DNA of 64,000 bases from Spirochaetaceae bacterium (GTDB lineage Bacteria > Spirochaetota > Leptospiria > Leptospirales > Leptonemataceae), in the NCBI GenBank assembly GCA_002730875.1, contig PCBI01000019.1:1-64000 (forward strand), written 5' to 3'. Of this stretch, positions 17,904 through 26,812 are shown in pieces; the first letter of the stretch is position 1; the number at the start of each line of letters is the position of its first letter. The notes beneath the pieces were generated by a model, which was not told where the DNA came from, ran no database searches, and saw nothing but the letters and a program-made list of their open reading frames with translations. The position numbers were made by a program, and so were the translations under genes.

Positions 17904-19295
17904 TCATTTCCTGACCAGTAGCACTGCCTGCTCCATATGTCCCGTATACGGAAAACAATCCGCAAGTACCGCCTGTACCGGTTTATAACTTTCCTGCAGG
18001 ATTTCAAGATCCCTTAGCTGGGTATCCGGATTGCAGGAAATATAAAGAACAAGGGGAGCGGGCCTTTGCTTTGCAATTAGTTTGCAGAGCCCCGGTGACA
18101 TGCCTGCCCTTGGAGGATCGGCCACAATGACGGTGGAATCCAGTTCCAATCCTTCCGGCGGTTTGTTTAAGTCCACTGCCTGGAAGTTATGCTGGAGGGC
18201 GCTGTCTTGAAAGCGTTTTGTTGCCTGGTCAACGGCGGAATCTACGAATTCAAAACCCCGGACCTGCCTGAGTTGTGGCCATCGTTGTACCAGAATTGAA
18301 GACAGCACTCCGGCGCCGCAATAAAGATCGGTTAATGTCGGTATGGTTTCTGAACCCACGTCCCCGGTTCCTTTATCCAAATCTTGAGCCAGGGCCTCCT
18401 CAAAGTAGCTCTTTCCATTCTCCAGGATTCGATCAAACAGATTACCGAAGGCTACCGGGTTTGGCTGAAAGAATGAATCGTAGGGGACAAAGAAATCCAG
18501 GTTCGAGAGCGAATCGGTATAGCCTGGATTGCCGAGTAGAGGCTCCCCGCCGGGCGTACAGGATAATTCCTGGCCGGGTTCTGTAACGGTTTCTACAATC
18601 GAGAACGAGAATCCGGAACTTTGATTCAGCTGAGCAATGGATCGAATGAGCTCTTCCTGGAAGGCCGGAGCGCCTTGTTTTCCCGAGGTGGTAAGAACGA
18701 TCACTCCGGACCGGGGCCCTATTCGGAGGGTGGCGTATTTTAGCCAGCCGGTGAGAGTCTCTCTTTTCCAGCCCGTTCCCGGATGCTTTTTTAGTAATTC
18801 AGTAACCAGGCCCAGGATTTCCTCGCCCGGTTTCCTGAGCACCGGGCATTCCTGCAGGGGCAGAACGGTTTCGAAGTCCTGAGGAGGTCGCAGCCCCATC
18901 CACGTGTCCTCTACGGCAAAGTCCATCCGATTGCGAAAATGCTTCAACTCGGGCGCCGGCAGGAGTTCAGGAGAAAGCCCGTAGGAGCTCTCCATGGCTT
19001 CGCGAATGGACCGGGATTTCCACTCCCACTGAAAATTATAGTCCAGGTGACGCGCCCGGCAGCCTCCGCACTGACCGGCATGGATGCAACCAGGGTCGGC
19101 GCTAAGTCGGATCTCCTCGGGGGTGGAATCGGCCTTTTCAATGTGCATTACCTGAAACTTGCTCTTTCGACCCTTTCTGAGTATCCTGAATTGGACAAGA
19201 TCTCCCGGCAGGGCAAAGGGAACGGAGTATTTCTTGCGTTTAAACTCCATTTCTCCTTCCAGTTTTTCATTTAACCTCTGAACCGGTAGCGCCAT
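17904..19295 (-). CDS. 23S rRNA (uracil-5)-methyltransferase, RlmD/RumA family
   Basis: This SAM-dependent enzyme makes 5-methyluridine in rRNA or tRNA. Three cysteines of an iron-sulfur cluster are in CIHAGQCGGC (70, 76, 79), the fourth probably in LQECPVLR. The Rossmann motif is LYCGAGVLSS, followed by VADPPRAGM. The catalytic Cys is in YISCNP. A short low-complexity insertion (about nt 18345-18410) splits the fold between the central and catalytic domains. The exact target base cannot be decided. It is divergent from the Pro-Glu repeat gene, with fewer than 50 bases between starts. Confidence 0.87.
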   Translation of the reverse strand: MALPVQRLNEKLEGEMEFKRKKYSVPFALPGDLVQFRILRKGRKSKFQVMHIEKADSTPEEIRLSADPGCIHAGQCGGCRARHLDYNFQWEWKSRSIREAMESSYGLSPELLPAPELKHFRNRMDFAVEDTWMGLRPPQDFETVLPLQECPVLRKPGEEILGLVTELLKKHPGTGWKRETLTGWLKYATLRIGPRSGVIVLTTSGKQGAPAFQEELIRSIAQLNQSSGFSFSIVETVTEPGQELSCTPGGEPLLGNPGYTDSLSNLDFFVPYDSFFQPNPVAFGNLFDRILENGKSYFEEALAQDLDKGTGDVGSETIPTLTDLYCGAGVLSSILVQRWPQLRQVRGFEFVDSAVDQATKRFQDSALQHNFQAVDLNKPPEGLELDSTVIVADPPRAGMSPGLCKLIAKQRPAPLVLYISCNPDTQLRDLEILQESYKPVQAVLADCFPYTGHMEQAVLLVRK

Positions 19296-19343
19296 ACGTC
19301 AAATTCTCACCTCCGTCTGACGATTCTATAGAAAAGACAATTC

Positions 19344-21503
19344 ATGGAATGGATTCTATTATTATTACTGGGCGGCCTGGCCGCCGGCACCGCCTTCTGG
19401 GCTGCCGGAGGAAAAGAGGAAGACGATCTGCCCCGAGGTCCCGGCCCCAGGAGTAGCCCGGATTTACCCGAGGCTGGCCGGGCCGATGAAGGCCAGAACC
19501 GGGGGAAGCCTGTAGTCATTGGCGATCGGCGTTCGGGAAAAGAAGAGGCCGCCAGAGCCATTCGCCAGGCCTTCGAAAATGTGCCGGAGCAGGTGCGGGG
19601 ACGGCTTCTGGAGGGGGAGCCGGATCAGGTCCAGGATACCGTAGAGAGACTCAAAGAAGAGCGGCGAAAGAAGCGGCGAAAGCCGCTGCAGGTTAGCTTC
19701 AAGACCGACGACATCGTTCCGCGTTCGTCCCCCTATGCCCACCACCGAAGACCGCTGCAGAGCGCCGAATCGCTGGTTGAGAATCAACAGGCAGAAGAAG
19801 CGCTTTCCGTCTATCAAAGGGTCCAGAAAAGGATTCCGGACGAAGGCCCCCGAGAGAAAATCCAGGCAAACATTGAGGACATCAAGCGCTGGCAGGAAGG
19901 CCTGGATCTGGAAGAGGACGAGGGCTTCGAGTTTCCAGAAATCATCATACCTTTAACAACCCAGGCACTGGCTCTGGAGAATCTAAGCGAAGGCCTTAAG
20001 AATCTCTCGGATACCCTTTCGCGCCAGATCGGCGAAGCGCTGGCTCATGCTCTGGCCAGACAACCGATACAGGGGCAATTCACGGGCGATCTGCGAAGTG
20101 GCGGCGCTCCCGCTACAGAAGCGCCGCCACCCTCCGGCGCGCCGGCGCAGGCTCCTGGCGCACCATCCAGCGCTCCGTCCCAGGTGCCCGGAGCTCCGGC
20201 ATCGGGAGTAACGACTTCTTCCGGGGGCGCAGGGGCTATCGCTTACGCACCTGGTGCGCCCACGGCCGAGGCGAAGATACCGCCTGGCATTCCACATATT
20301 CCGGTGCCGTCCGCCGCCGTTCCCGCCGGGGAAATTGTGCAGGGGCAGGAGCCCCCGGAATACCAGGACTATGCATACCATGGTCTGGACGTGGACGAAT
20401 TGGGCAACGTTCGCACCGACGGTTGGACCGACGCCGACTTCGAAAAGGAATGGGAGAAGTTCAAGAATCTTCCTGCCTTCGATCGCCGATCCGGAATCGA
20501 ACGAAGAAGCGGTACTGATCGGCGGGGGAAACCGGATCCCAAGCGTCCGGACCGCCGCTCCGGCGAAGATCGCAGGAAAAAGGATCTCTTCAAAGAAAGA
20601 GAGGAATTCCTGAAGAAGCTCGAGCAGCATCGGGAAAACAAGAAGAAGCTAGAGGAGCTCAAGAAGAAGCCGCCGGAGCCCGTGCGATTCCCGGCAGCCC
20701 CGGCGCCGGTAGACGCCGAAAAAGAAGAAACTGTAATACGAATCGAAAACGCTCGCATCGAAATAGGCGAATGGCCTGCGAAGACTCAGCCGGAACCCGA
20801 GCCGGAACCCGAGCCTGAGCCCGAGCCTGAACCCGAGCCTGAACCCGAGCCCGAGCCCGAGCCCGAGCCGGAACCCGAGCCGGAGCCGGAACCCGAGCCG
20901 GAGCCGGAACCCGAGCCCGAACCGGAACCGGAGCCTGAACCGGAACCGGAATCTGAATCCGAACCCGATACTCAGAAGATCGATCATGTGGCTGCTACGG
21001 ATCTTGAGCCTCTGGGATTTCCATCGCCGCTGGAACAGGAAGAGGATCTTTCTCCGCTGGAGCAAACCGAACCGGAACCCATGGAAACCCGCTCCAGCAT
21101 GGGCGAAGACGAATTGGGAGAAGGCGTTGAGGCGGCGGAGTTTCCGGAGTCATCGCCGGACGAACCACAGCAGGTGCAGGAGATTCGCGGCGTTCTGGAA
21201 CTCAAGCCGCCGGACGAAGACGATGCGCCGTTCCTCACGCTTACCTACGATTTTTCCAAGATCCCGGACTCGTTTAAATTGAGCCGCGACTATCATACCA
21301 TGGAGTATGCATACTACAAGTACAAGCCCATGCTTATCAAAGCGCAGGAATTTACCCGACGCAAGATGTTAAAGAATGCGCTCAACTATTATCGTGTAAT
21401 CAAATCTCAGAATATTCCGCCTGAATTCAAGCGGATGATTAATCGAAACATTCGCGATATTACCGACTATCTGGAGAAATTCCTGATGAGTCGCAGCGAA
21501 TGA
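19344..21503 (+). CDS. Membrane-anchored protein with Pro-Glu repeat spacer
   Basis: I do not recognise a named family. The 719-residue protein starts with one hydrophobic anchor ([20 protein letters not shown]). Next comes a charged, TPR-like helical region (about 120-200), then an Ala/Pro/Gly-rich linker. A basic cluster of repeated RRSG-x-DRR motifs lies near 375-415, followed by a coiled coil. A run of 27 Pro-Glu dipeptides follows (nt 20790-20951). A compact C-terminal domain of about 90 residues begins after [12 protein letters not shown] and is helical and basic. The layout suggests an anchored protein that places a C-terminal module at a distance across a rigid spacer, as in TonB. Orientation across the membrane is not clear. 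Start ATG 19344 opens directly into the anchor. Confidence 0.7.
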   Translation: MEWILLLLLGGLAAGTAFWAAGGKEEDDLPRGPGPRSSPDLPEAGRADEGQNRGKPVVIGDRRSGKEEAARAIRQAFENVPEQVRGRLLEGEPDQVQDTVERLKEERRKKRRKPLQVSFKTDDIVPRSSPYAHHRRPLQSAESLVENQQAEEALSVYQRVQKRIPDEGPREKIQANIEDIKRWQEGLDLEEDEGFEFPEIIIPLTTQALALENLSEGLKNLSDTLSRQIGEALAHALARQPIQGQFTGDLRSGGAPATEAPPPSGAPAQAPGAPSSAPSQVPGAPASGVTTSSGGAGAIAYAPGAPTAEAKIPPGIPHIPVPSAAVPAGEIVQGQEPPEYQDYAYHGLDVDELGNVRTDGWTDADFEKEWEKFKNLPAFDRRSGIERRSGTDRRGKPDPKRPDRRSGEDRRKKDLFKEREEFLKKLEQHRENKKKLEELKKKPPEPVRFPAAPAPVDAEKEETVIRIENARIEIGEWPAKTQPEPEPEPEPEPEPEPEPEPEPEPEPEPEPEPEPEPEPEPEPEPEPEPEPEPEPESESEPDTQKIDHVAATDLEPLGFPSPLEQEEDLSPLEQTEPEPMETRSSMGEDELGEGVEAAEFPESSPDEPQQVQEIRGVLELKPPDEDDAPFLTLTYDFSKIPDSFKLSRDYHTMEYAYYKYKPMLIKAQEFTRRKMLKNALNYYRVIKSQNIPPEFKRMINRNIRDITDYLEKFLMSRSE
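20790..20951 (+). repeat. Pro-Glu dipeptide-coding repeat (27 units of 6 bp)
   Basis: By my count 27 consecutive CCN-GAR units encode (Pro-Glu)27. Synonymous codons vary (CCG, CCC, CCT; GAA, GAG), so the protein sequence and not just the DNA repeat is being kept. Confidence 0.9.
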
Positions 21504-21633
21504 TTGTAGAACGGCCCCCTCGGCTTCCCGGGTTGGTGGTGTTTCTCATGTGCGCAAATACGAATGATCATAGATTGAACGGGCAAGAATCCAGCGTCTG
21601 TATTAAGAGCGGCGCCGTAACGAGCGGAAACAA

Positions 21634-23088
21634 ATGACTTCTGTAACCTCCATCGGTTTTGCCTGTCTGGCCCTGGCGGCCGGAATGGCTCTCTATTATC
21701 GCGTGGATTATCTTCGACGCTATCTGATTCAGCCGGCCCTCATCGCTGGCCTACTGCTTCTGCTTTTGGGTTCGCAGGGGCTCTCGCTGATCGGTTCGGC
21801 CAATTACCAGGCGTGGTCCGGCTGGCCGGGATTCCTGATCTCCTTTCTGTTCTCTACTCTGATCCTGGCAGCTCCGGAATCGCGGGAGAGCACCGAAACA
21901 AAGCTTGCAGGCCCGGTTTTTTTTCAGGGAGGATTCGTCTGGGTCCTCGCTCTGGGGCAGATTTCCCTGGGACTCCTGGTGATTTCCTTTTTTTCCCCCG
22001 AGTGGGCGGTGGCCGGACACATTATCGAGATTGGTTGGATGGGCGGTCATGGTAGCGCGGCCGCGCTGATTGCCGTGGCTGACGATCTGGGTCAGCGAAA
22101 AGCCGCGGAGTTGGCCATGTTTTCGGCCACCATCGGATTGATCTACGGAAGCGTTAGCGGAATGCTGATTATCAACTGGCTGAAGCGAAGGCAGAACCTG
22201 AATGCACAGTCCTCCATCGCTTCGTCGGCCATGCAGTCTACGGGCGAGTCCCGGTCTGCCTCTTCTGCGGGCCCGGACAGCCGCCGATCTACAACGGCCG
22301 GTTTCGACGCCGGCGGTTCCCGCCGCGTGTTCCAGAATCCCGGCAACCACGATGACAGCGCCTTTCCTGACTCCAGCGCTACCGGCACTACCGGCTCTGG
22401 GGGTCGTCTTCTGGACGACAATGCCCTCTGGGTAGTATCCTTAATTGGCGCTGTGTTGCCGGTGCTTCTGGCGCACTTTCTACTTGTCCTTGTGGGGTCC
22501 GGGCTGGATTCGGTGGCGCCAGGGAGCGCGGCCTGGATTTCCAAGCTACCTCTGTTTTTTATCGCGCTTCTGCTTGCCTTTCCCGTGCGAAGCATTCTTT
22601 CCGCTGTGGGCGCTCTGGATACCGGTAAAGCCAGGATCCTGAACAGCCTGATTCTGGAGTTTTTGATCATTTCTGCCATTGCTACCCTGGATCTGGGCCT
22701 TCTTCTGGAAAGCTGGGAAATCCTGCTGGCTTTGACCCTGGCCGGAGCTCTCTGGACCTGGGTTTGTTTTTTCTTCATCGCCCCTCGTTTACTGCATCAT
22801 CATCCCGAGATTTCCGTGATCAACTACGGAATGAGTACTGGAGTCACTGCGCTGGGATTGCTCTTGCTTCGCTCCTATCGCGGAAGTATTCCTTCGGCGC
22901 CGGCCACCGTATATGGCCTGGCCGCGCCATTTTCGGCTCCCTTTATAGGCGGAGGTATCATCAGTCTTATGCTTCCTATCTGGACCCTTGAAAGCGGTCC
23001 TCTGGTTGTGTCCGGCCTGGTGGGCCTGTTTGCTGTATTGATTCTTTCGGCGCTCCTTTTTCTGCGAAGGGGTAGCATGCGATCATGA
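21634..23088 (+). CDS. gltS: Sodium/glutamate symporter (GltS family)
   Basis: An inner-membrane Na+-coupled glutamate carrier of the ESS family with about ten to twelve hydrophobic segments. The conserved reentrant-loop motif IGWMGGHGSAAA is present near residue 135, and its C-terminal counterpart is around LAAPFSAPFIGGG. A Ser/Gly-rich loop of about 70 residues (nt 22195-22407) interrupts the central cytoplasmic region, longer than usual. The gene overlaps the methyltransferase start by four bases (ATGA), so translation is probably coupled. Confidence 0.85.
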   Translation: MTSVTSIGFACLALAAGMALYYRVDYLRRYLIQPALIAGLLLLLLGSQGLSLIGSANYQAWSGWPGFLISFLFSTLILAAPESRESTETKLAGPVFFQGGFVWVLALGQISLGLLVISFFSPEWAVAGHIIEIGWMGGHGSAAALIAVADDLGQRKAAELAMFSATIGLIYGSVSGMLIINWLKRRQNLNAQSSIASSAMQSTGESRSASSAGPDSRRSTTAGFDAGGSRRVFQNPGNHDDSAFPDSSATGTTGSGGRLLDDNALWVVSLIGAVLPVLLAHFLLVLVGSGLDSVAPGSAAWISKLPLFFIALLLAFPVRSILSAVGALDTGKARILNSLILEFLIISAIATLDLGLLLESWEILLALTLAGALWTWVCFFFIAPRLLHHHPEISVINYGMSTGVTALGLLLLRSYRGSIPSAPATVYGLAAPFSAPFIGGGIISLMLPIWTLESGPLVVSGLVGLFAVLILSALLFLRRGSMRS

Positions 23089-23849
23089 AGACAAAGGAGC
23101 CCCAGGATTTATGGCACAATCCGGAGTATGTGGCCGGCCTCTTTGATCGAATGGCGGCCACATACGGAGTCTTGAACTACATTACATCCTTTGGATTCTC
23201 CGAACGCTGGCGAAAGGAGTGCGTACACCTACTTGGTATTCCCTCTCCGACTTCGCAAACCCGCGGGATAACCGCAAAGGGACCGGAGGATGAAGTTGTG
23301 TACGACCTGATGACCGGTATGGGGGAAGCCTGGCCTTCGCTAACGTCTGCCGGGATTTCCCGGATTGTATCAGTGGACCTGTCGCCGGGTATGTGCGGTC
23401 GGGCTCGAGAGAACGCAAAACGATACAATGCTGATATCGAAGTTCTTCAGAAAGATGTAATGACTCTGGTCGATTCCGGTCAGGCGGACTATGTGGTATG
23501 CTGCTTTGGGCTGAAGACATTGAGCGATAGCGATCGTACCTCGCTGGCCCAAAAAACCCGGGAATTGTTAAAGCCAGGCGGTCGTTTCGCCTTTGTGGAG
23601 ATATCGGCGGCCCGGAGCTGGTGGCTGGGTTTTCTTTACCGTTTTTATTTGCGTCGGGTGATTCCCTTGCTGGGACGATTGTTTGGCGGCGATGCGTTGG
23701 CCTACGGAATGCTGGGCAAGTATACAGAATCCTTTGGGGACTGCCGGCAGTTCGCCGAAGAGCTTCAGAATGAGGGGTTGTCGGCGCAATACCGCAGTCT
23801 ATTCTTTGGATGCGCATCCACCGTGAGTGGTAGCAAGCCCGAGGATTGA
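23085..23849 (+). CDS. UbiE/MenG-like SAM-dependent methyltransferase
   Basis: A class I methyltransferase of 254 residues with the N-terminal signature of quinone C-methyltransferases (VAGLFDRMAATYGVLNYITS). SAM motif I is VYDLMTGMGEAWPSL and motif II includes VVCCFGLKTLSD. The family usually methylates demethylmenaquinone or ubiquinone precursors; here the usual motif GTGDLA is altered to MTGMGEAW, so the substrate may differ. A short loop insertion (PTSQTRGITAKG) precedes motif I. It is translationally coupled to gltS, an unusual partner. Confidence 0.75.
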   Translation: MKTKEPQDLWHNPEYVAGLFDRMAATYGVLNYITSFGFSERWRKECVHLLGIPSPTSQTRGITAKGPEDEVVYDLMTGMGEAWPSLTSAGISRIVSVDLSPGMCGRARENAKRYNADIEVLQKDVMTLVDSGQADYVVCCFGLKTLSDSDRTSLAQKTRELLKPGGRFAFVEISAARSWWLGFLYRFYLRRVIPLLGRLFGGDALAYGMLGKYTESFGDCRQFAEELQNEGLSAQYRSLFFGCASTVSGSKPED

Positions 23850-23907
23850 AATCCAGATCGAGTGCAAAAAATAATCTGCTTGAACCCAGACCGGGTAGGA
23901 ACGTCCA

Positions 23908-25143
23908 ATGTTAAGGCTCTCTGTTGCAGGCAGTTTGATGAAACCTATGATTTATTACAGAACCAGGATTAGTATAGCAGTGGCAATGATATCGGCCAGT
24001 CTTCTTGTAGGCTGTGCGGTGCTCGGTACGTCCCAGAATAGCCGGGATGCTTCCCCCACAAGCGGCTACCACGAAGAAGCGGAAGAAACCGCCATGATGC
24101 CGGAACGCTCCAAACGCAGCCAGATGGATGCCGATGAGGCGGCCCCGGAACCGGAAGACAAACCCCGGGAACGCATGGTCATCTACGAAGCGGAGATGCA
24201 AAGTTCGGTGAACGAGATCGAACCGGCCATGGAAAAGACCATCCAGATCATTAAGGGATTCCAGGGCTACATTGAGAAGCAGCAAATAGATAAAGAGAGT
24301 ACCCGCGCTTTTTTGATTATTCGAGTCCCGGTAGACAGGTTTACCGAAACCCTGGATGCCCTGGCAAAGGTCGGGGAAGTACAATCCAGAAGTATTAAAG
24401 CGGACGACATCACCGATCAGTTTGCCGACCTTTCGCAAAGACTGGAGAATCGAAAGCAGCTGTTGAATCGTCTCTATGCAATTCTGAAAAAGACCACCGA
24501 TACAGAACAAAAAATTCGCATCCTGAATGAGATAGCCCGGCTGAACAAAGAGGTGGAGTCCATGCAGGCCCGCAAGGATTACCTGGCGAAGAAGGCCGCC
24601 TTTTCTACTATTCGCTTCACTTTACAGGCCCAGGCGAAAACCACTGTAAATCAGGGATCGGTGATTCCCTGGATTCGTGGCCTGCGTCCGGATCGGCGAA
24701 CGCTGAATGCCGCCCCGGCCTTTGAGTTCCCGATGCCCGAAGGATTTCTGGACTACAGTGAAGACTACGGCAGTAGCGGTGACTATATCTATGCAAGTCC
24801 GGACGGAGTGCAAATTCGAGCGGCAACCATAGACAACAATCCGAAGGCAGATGCAGCTTATTACGAAAAGGCCCTGCTCTATGAAAGGGGACGCTATCCG
24901 GAAAAAGTGCTATCCAGCAAGCATTCCGGCAACCGCGTTGAGCTCACTACGCCGCAGCAGGTTGGATACAATAAAGCCTACTATACCATCGCTTTGTTTG
25001 TGGATGGGCAGACCCTGCACGTGATCGAAGTGTTCTATCCCGGCGAAGAGGTCTTCAACAAGCAACGGAAGGCCGTAGAAAAATCCATTGAGATCATTGA
25101 GCCTTCGTCTGGCATTATGCGATTTCTGGAGGACCTAATATGA
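23908..25143 (+). CDS. DUF4349 lipoprotein with extra C-terminal domain
   Basis: A predicted lipoprotein: an n-region MKPMIYYRTR, a hydrophobic core and lipobox SLLVGC. ATG 23908 has AGGA 8 bases upstream; ATG 23938 gives a more typical signal peptide. After an acidic linker comes a DUF4349 domain (about residues 85-245) with a central coiled coil (DLSQRLENRKQLLNRLY). The motif IPWIRGL follows. A second domain (about 265-405) matches the protein of the third gene in this operon. The function of DUF4349 proteins is not established. It overlaps the next gene by four bases. Confidence 0.8.
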   Translation: MLRLSVAGSLMKPMIYYRTRISIAVAMISASLLVGCAVLGTSQNSRDASPTSGYHEEAEETAMMPERSKRSQMDADEAAPEPEDKPRERMVIYEAEMQSSVNEIEPAMEKTIQIIKGFQGYIEKQQIDKESTRAFLIIRVPVDRFTETLDALAKVGEVQSRSIKADDITDQFADLSQRLENRKQLLNRLYAILKKTTDTEQKIRILNEIARLNKEVESMQARKDYLAKKAAFSTIRFTLQAQAKTTVNQGSVIPWIRGLRPDRRTLNAAPAFEFPMPEGFLDYSEDYGSSGDYIYASPDGVQIRAATIDNNPKADAAYYEKALLYERGRYPEKVLSSKHSGNRVELTTPQQVGYNKAYYTIALFVDGQTLHVIEVFYPGEEVFNKQRKAVEKSIEIIEPSSGIMRFLEDLI

Positions 25144-25769
25144 AAACCCGCTCCGCGATACGAATGAAGAGTTCCGTGATTGCTCTGACATTCACACTGG
25201 CGTTCAGTTTACCCGGTCATCCGCTGAGCGCGAAAGACGAAGAAGCCAGCACTCTGGAATTCTCCGTACGAACGGAATCCGCCGATCGGTTTACAGACGA
25301 AATGATGGAATATGCCCGCAAATCCGGAGGTTACCTTGTGGCTTTGCGAAGCGGCTACATGGAGCTAAGGCTGCCGGCCAGATTGGGCCCGGAAGCCGTG
25401 GAGCAGCGAATTTCCGCAGTTTCAGGAACAAACGTGTATGGCGCTTCCCGGGCGACCGAAGACGTTTCCGGCGAACTGGTAGATCTGCGAGCGCGCCTGA
25501 AAGTGGCGGAAAACAACCTGGCGAAACTGCGCGAATTGTCCGACGAAGCCGGCATGGACGATCTACTGGATCTGGAGAAGGCTTTGAATCGATCCCTCCA
25601 GGAAGTAGAGGAAATTAAGGGCAAGATACGCTATCTGAAGGAGTCTGCCAGCCTGTATTCGGTAAAGATTCGCATCAACTCGAATACCGGAAGTTCGGAT
25701 CCAGACAAAGTTCGCATTCCCTGGGTTCGCGGGCTGACTCTGAATGGAATTATGGGAGGACTGGAATGA
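25140..25769 (+). CDS. Exported DUF4349-like protein
   Basis: A 209-residue exported protein with a signal peptide (MKSSVIALTFTLAFSLPG followed by HPLSA) and no lipobox. The body aligns with the DUF4349 half of the preceding protein: EDVSGELVDLRARLKVAEN corresponds to DDITDQFADLSQRLENRKQ, and both end in IPW-[IV]-RGL. It has ATGA overlaps at both ends, so all three genes form one coupled operon. It lacks the second domain of its neighbour. Confidence 0.75.
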   Translation: MKTRSAIRMKSSVIALTFTLAFSLPGHPLSAKDEEASTLEFSVRTESADRFTDEMMEYARKSGGYLVALRSGYMELRLPARLGPEAVEQRISAVSGTNVYGASRATEDVSGELVDLRARLKVAENNLAKLRELSDEAGMDDLLDLEKALNRSLQEVEEIKGKIRYLKESASLYSVKIRINSNTGSSDPDKVRIPWVRGLTLNGIMGGLE

Positions 25770-26233
25770 ATTCTACCAGGGCAATACGCGCAACTCTACT
25801 CGCAACAATTCTTCTGGCCTTTGCGGCCCAGTGCAGCACTCCATCTATTCAGGCTCCGGCTGGATTTGCCCAATACGAAGGCCGCGGATCCGAATTCAAT
25901 CTGGTTTCGCCGGATGCAGTGAGAGTGCGTGTTTACAAAACCAGCAATCAACCTAAAGGCGATCTGGCCACCCTGACCAATGCCATGGAGCTTCATTTCG
26001 ACTCTCTGGGCTACGAGGTCATCAAGAGCCAGTCCATCGCAACAAATGACGGCCTGCAGGGCCGTTTGTTTGTGACTCGAGTGATGACCATGAACGGGGA
26101 ATACCGATACCTGGCATCCTTCTTTCCGGCGGAAGACGATATACTCATCGTGGAAGCTGGCGGTCGAAAAGAGGACTTTGAGCCTTACGAAAAGGACCTT
26201 ATTGCAAAAATTCGCACACTGAAGGCGCAGTAG
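25766..26233 (+). CDS. Lipoprotein homologous to the C-terminal domain of the DUF4349 lipoprotein
   Basis: A 155-residue protein with a hydrophobic leader ending AFAAQC, read as a lipobox. The mature part (GFAQYEGRGSEFNLVSPDAV onward) resembles the C-terminal domain of the first gene of this operon (GFLDYSEDYGSSGDYIYASP), and both contain a late strand pattern with ALFVDGQTLHVIE matched by SFFPAEDDILIVE. I do not recognise a family name. It overlaps the previous gene by four bases. Confidence 0.7.
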   Translation: MNSTRAIRATLLATILLAFAAQCSTPSIQAPAGFAQYEGRGSEFNLVSPDAVRVRVYKTSNQPKGDLATLTNAMELHFDSLGYEVIKSQSIATNDGLQGRLFVTRVMTMNGEYRYLASFFPAEDDILIVEAGGRKEDFEPYEKDLIAKIRTLKAQ

Positions 26234-26239
26234 GATCCA

Positions 26240-26285
26240 GGGGCTCTTGCCTGAACGTCCTGGAACGGCGTATGGAAGGAGCCCC
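26240..26285 (+). terminator. Possible terminator hairpin after the DUF4349 operon
   Basis: GGGGCTC (26240-26246) and GAGCCCC (26279-26285) are perfect complements around a 32-base loop just after the last stop codon. No T-run follows, so this is a weak call. Confidence 0.3.
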
Positions 26286-26365
26286 GGGATGCGCCCCCTA
26301 ACGCGCAATGGGCCGATGCATATTGCTCTTTACAGGCGAACCGGGCTCATGCTCCTGGAACCCTT

Positions 26366-26812
26366 ATGAGACGATTTCTACCCGGCTTGTCTTCTCTTCT
26401 CCTGGCTGTTCTCCTTGTATCCTGCTCTATTGAGGATCAGACCCATCCTCCCACACCGCCGGCCGGAAAGAAACTGGTTTATGATGGGCCGGAAGGCAAA
26501 GAAGTCTACACCTTCTGCGGCGAAACCGTCACCGTAGAATATAAAGAGACGGCATTTAAACCCCATATGCGAAACGGCGAATGGATTCGGAAAGGGAACC
26601 TGATTAAGATTACCTGGAAAAAGGAATATGGAGGTCGGGGCGTGGGCGAACCAGTGGGGGATTGCTCCGAAGGGTGCCGCTACGATACCTACGAAAGATT
26701 CGAACGTCCGATTACCGAATCACAAAGCATTGACTGGCAATTCATTCAGGATCATCCGTTCGGCGATTGGGCGGTGTCCGATCATCCCATGGACTGTGCA
26801 GCGGAACGATAG
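26366..26812 (+). CDS. Small lipoprotein of unknown function
   Basis: A 148-residue predicted lipoprotein with signal peptide MRRFLPGLSSLLLAVLLVSC, the cysteine being the lipid site. The mature part is charged and contains five further cysteines (TFCGE, GDCSEGC, MDC and one in the Cys-Gly pair region), so disulfides are likely in the periplasm. I do not recognise a family. Its last 31 bases overlap the convergent phosphatase gene. Confidence 0.65.
   Translation: MRRFLPGLSSLLLAVLLVSCSIEDQTHPPTPPAGKKLVYDGPEGKEVYTFCGETVTVEYKETAFKPHMRNGEWIRKGNLIKITWKKEYGGRGVGEPVGDCSEGCRYDTYERFERPITESQSIDWQFIQDHPFGDWAVSDHPMDCAAER

Noticed and set aside
20790-20951. Repeat array considered as a CRISPR
   Set aside because: It has a 6-base coding period with no spacers and lies within an open reading frame.
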